Part shown: positions 5,034 to 6,303 of the stretch, piece after piece
Position numbering within the stretch: the first letter of the stretch is position 1
How the letters are laid out: the number at the start of each line of letters is the position of its first letter
Program-made: the position numbers and the translations under genes
NCBI GenBank assembly: GCA_027314845.1
Contig: DAHVAA010000096.1
Span: 1-6,303, forward strand
Length of the DNA stretch: 6,303 bases
Reading direction: 5' to 3'
DNA from: Thermoplasmata archaeon
GTDB taxonomy: Archaea; Thermoplasmatota; Thermoplasmata; UBA184
The notes under the pieces: generated by a model
What the model saw: the letters and a program-made list of their open reading frames with translations, nothing else
What the model was told of the DNA's origin: nothing
Database searches by the model: none

Positions 5034-5852
5034 ATGGTCGGCTCGTCCACGAGCGACCGCCCCGTCGTGATCGTCAAGCTCGGGGGAAGCGTCATCACCC
5101 GCAAGCGCGAGGTCGAGCGCCTGCGGCCGAAAGTGCTCGCCCGACTGGCCCGCGAGGTCGGTTCCGGCCGGGACCGCTCGGTGGTCGTGCTTCACGGCGC
5201 GGGGTCGTTCGGCCACCCGGGAGCGCACCGATTTGGCCTCGCGGGGGCGCCCCCCACGGGCTCCGACCCGCGCCTGCGGCTTCGGGGGGCCGCGATCGTC
5301 GCGTCGGAGGTGCGACGTCTTCACCTGGAGGTGCTGCGCGCGCTCGTCCGTGCCGGCACGAGCCCCGCTTCCCTGCCGATCTCGACGTACGCCCGGAACC
5401 GCGCGGGCCATCTCGTCCACTTCGACCCGGTCCCCTTCACCGAAGCCCTCGCTCGCGGCCAGCTCCCGGTCTCCTTCGGGGACGTCGTCCCCGACGACGA
5501 GTGGGGCTTCTCGATCCTGAGCGCCGACACGATCGCCGTCTCCCTCGTACCTGCCCTGCACCCGGAGCGGGTGGTCTTTGTGAGCGACGTCCCGGGGATA
5601 CTCGGCCCTGCGACGTCGAGGCCGCGTCCGGTGCTCGAGGAGGTGACCGACGAGGTCGTCGCGGCCCTCCGCCCGCGGCCGGGTGCGACGGACGTTACCG
5701 GTGGTATTCGGAGCAAGGCGGAGGCGATGCGGGTCATCGCGCGCGCCGGCTCCGACGCAGGACTTATTAGTGGTCTCACGGATGGAGCGCTCTCGCGCGC
5801 CATTCGGGGGGAAACGGTCTACGGGAGCTGGGCCCACGCCGAAGCCCGCTGA
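5034..5852 (+). CDS. ipk: Isopentenyl phosphate kinase
   Basis: IPK phosphorylates isopentenyl phosphate to isopentenyl diphosphate with ATP, the last kinase step of the archaeal mevalonate route variants. The 272-residue product has the amino acid kinase fold signatures in order. These are VKLGGSVIT (14-22, phosphate-binding Gly loop with Lys15), HGAGSFGHP (54-62; His61 corresponds to the catalytic His that marks IPK among its relatives), PVSFGDVV (145-152), ILSADTIA (161-168), FVSDVPGIL (182-190) and DVTGGIRSK (220-228). The length is usual for the family. The start is ATG 5034 with GGAG at 5022-5025, eight bases upstream. Acetylglutamate kinase and UMP kinase share the fold, but the GSFGHP motif and the adjacent Idi-2 gene favour IPK strongly. 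Its 3' end overlaps the proposed start of fni by 71 bases in another frame, suggesting coupled expression. Confidence 0.93.
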   Translation: MVGSSTSDRPVVIVKLGGSVITRKREVERLRPKVLARLAREVGSGRDRSVVVLHGAGSFGHPGAHRFGLAGAPPTGSDPRLRLRGAAIVASEVRRLHLEVLRALVRAGTSPASLPISTYARNRAGHLVHFDPVPFTEALARGQLPVSFGDVVPDDEWGFSILSADTIAVSLVPALHPERVVFVSDVPGILGPATSRPRPVLEEVTDEVVAALRPRPGATDVTGGIRSKAEAMRVIARAGSDAGLISGLTDGALSRAIRGETVYGSWAHAEAR

Positions 5853-6303
5853 CCCATCGGATGCGGGTGGCCTCGACCTGAGCCACCGCAAGGCCGAGCA
5901 CGTGAAGGTCGTGCTGGGGCGGGATGTCGAGGGACGGTACCGCTACTGGGACGATATCCAGCTCGTCCACTCGGCCCTTCCCGAGGTCGACTTCGAGGAG
6001 ATCGACCCGTCGGTCTCCCTACTCGGCCACCGCCTTCGGGCGCCGATCGTCATCACGGGTATGACCGGCGGTTTTCCCGACGCGGTGAAGATCAACGACA
6101 ATCTGGCCCGCGCGGCGGCCGAGGTCGGGGTCGCGATGGGGGTGGGGAGCGAGCGGGCCGCGGTGCTCAAGGGACAGTACCCCGAGAGCTACTCGACGGT
6201 CTCGCGTCACGCCGTCCCTCTCAAGTTCGCGAACATCGGCGCCCCTCAGATCATCCCGCAGAAGCCCGGCGACCGAGTCGTCGGGGCGACCGAGGTCCGC
6301 GCG
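5782..6303 (+). CDS. fni: Isopentenyl-diphosphate delta-isomerase type 2, N-terminal half (runs off right end)
   Basis: The FMN- and NADPH-dependent Idi-2 interconverts IPP and DMAPP, the step directly after IPK. Visible are 174 codons out of roughly 350 for the family. From ATG 5782 the key motifs are SHRKAEHV (34-41, the conserved N-terminal RKxEHV), ITGMTGG (91-97, FMN-binding region), AMGVGSERA (118-126; the family usually has GSQRA) and KFANIGAPQ (148-156). The conserved part begins only near residue 34, so the first 33 residues are a Gly/Pro/Lys-rich extension encoded partly over the ipk 3' end. ATG 5782 is the only ATG in frame ahead of the motif; alternatives are GTG 5770 upstream and a non-standard CTG at 5878, just after the ipk stop. 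No good Shine-Dalgarno precedes 5782. The family assignment is secure; the exact start is not. Confidence 0.92.
   Translation, partial: MERSRAPFGGKRSTGAGPTPKPADPSDAGGLDLSHRKAEHVKVVLGRDVEGRYRYWDDIQLVHSALPEVDFEEIDPSVSLLGHRLRAPIVITGMTGGFPDAVKINDNLARAAAEVGVAMGVGSERAAVLKGQYPESYSTVSRHAVPLKFANIGAPQIIPQKPGDRVVGATEVRA

Noticed and set aside
5861..5881. ATG 5861 as the start of fni
   Set aside because: It is out of frame with the conserved Idi-2 sequence and meets a TGA after six codons.
4986..5891. 301-codon minus-strand frame opposite ipk
   Set aside because: Arg/Asp/Gly-rich antisense shadow of a clearly recognised IPK gene.

Overview
The window is strongly GC-rich (about 70% by eye) and looks archaeal. 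It carries an Orc1/Cdc6-type initiator ATPase, an isopentenyl phosphate kinase (IPK) next to a type 2 isopentenyl diphosphate isomerase (the usual archaeal end of the mevalonate route), and an archaeal-style ArgRS. The Orc1 sequence reads most like uncultured, high-GC Thermoplasmatota, but that placement is impression from protein sequence and not a phylogeny. Coding is tight. I see no rRNA, tRNA, CRISPR array or insertion sequence, and no gene-free stretch longer than 300 bases.

Layout. On the minus strand, 1369 to 1 is a likely operon: a ThiI-like THUMP protein (470-1369), a 70-residue Pro-rich/charged small protein whose GTG start overlaps the ThiI stop (261-473), and the 5' end of a probable GMC-type FAD-dependent oxidoreductase that leaves the window on the left (1-238). 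Divergent from it on the plus strand is argS (1424-3223), followed 65 bases later by mscL with a C-terminal zinc ribbon (3289-3720). Converging on mscL from the right is an orc1/cdc6 gene starting at 4620. Its recognisable sequence stops near 3745, before sensor 2 and the winged helix, and its frame then stays open antisense through all of mscL into the end of argS. After a 178-base intergenic stretch rich in inverted repeats come three plus-strand genes: a 72-residue two-helix membrane protein (4799-5017), ipk (5034-5852) and the first 174 codons of fni/idi-2 (from 5782), which overlaps ipk and leaves the window on the right.

How the genes work together. IPK makes IPP from isopentenyl phosphate and Idi-2 converts IPP to DMAPP, so these two are consecutive steps toward archaeal ether lipids. 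ArgS is translation housekeeping and MscL is the osmotic safety valve. The ThiI-like gene keeps the tRNA-binding THUMP half but has lost the PP-loop, so it is unlikely to be an active tRNA 4-thiouridine synthetase. The points most worth a second look are the truncated Orc1/Cdc6 and its junction with mscL, and this ThiI-like pseudoenzyme. I found no clear new multi-gene system.
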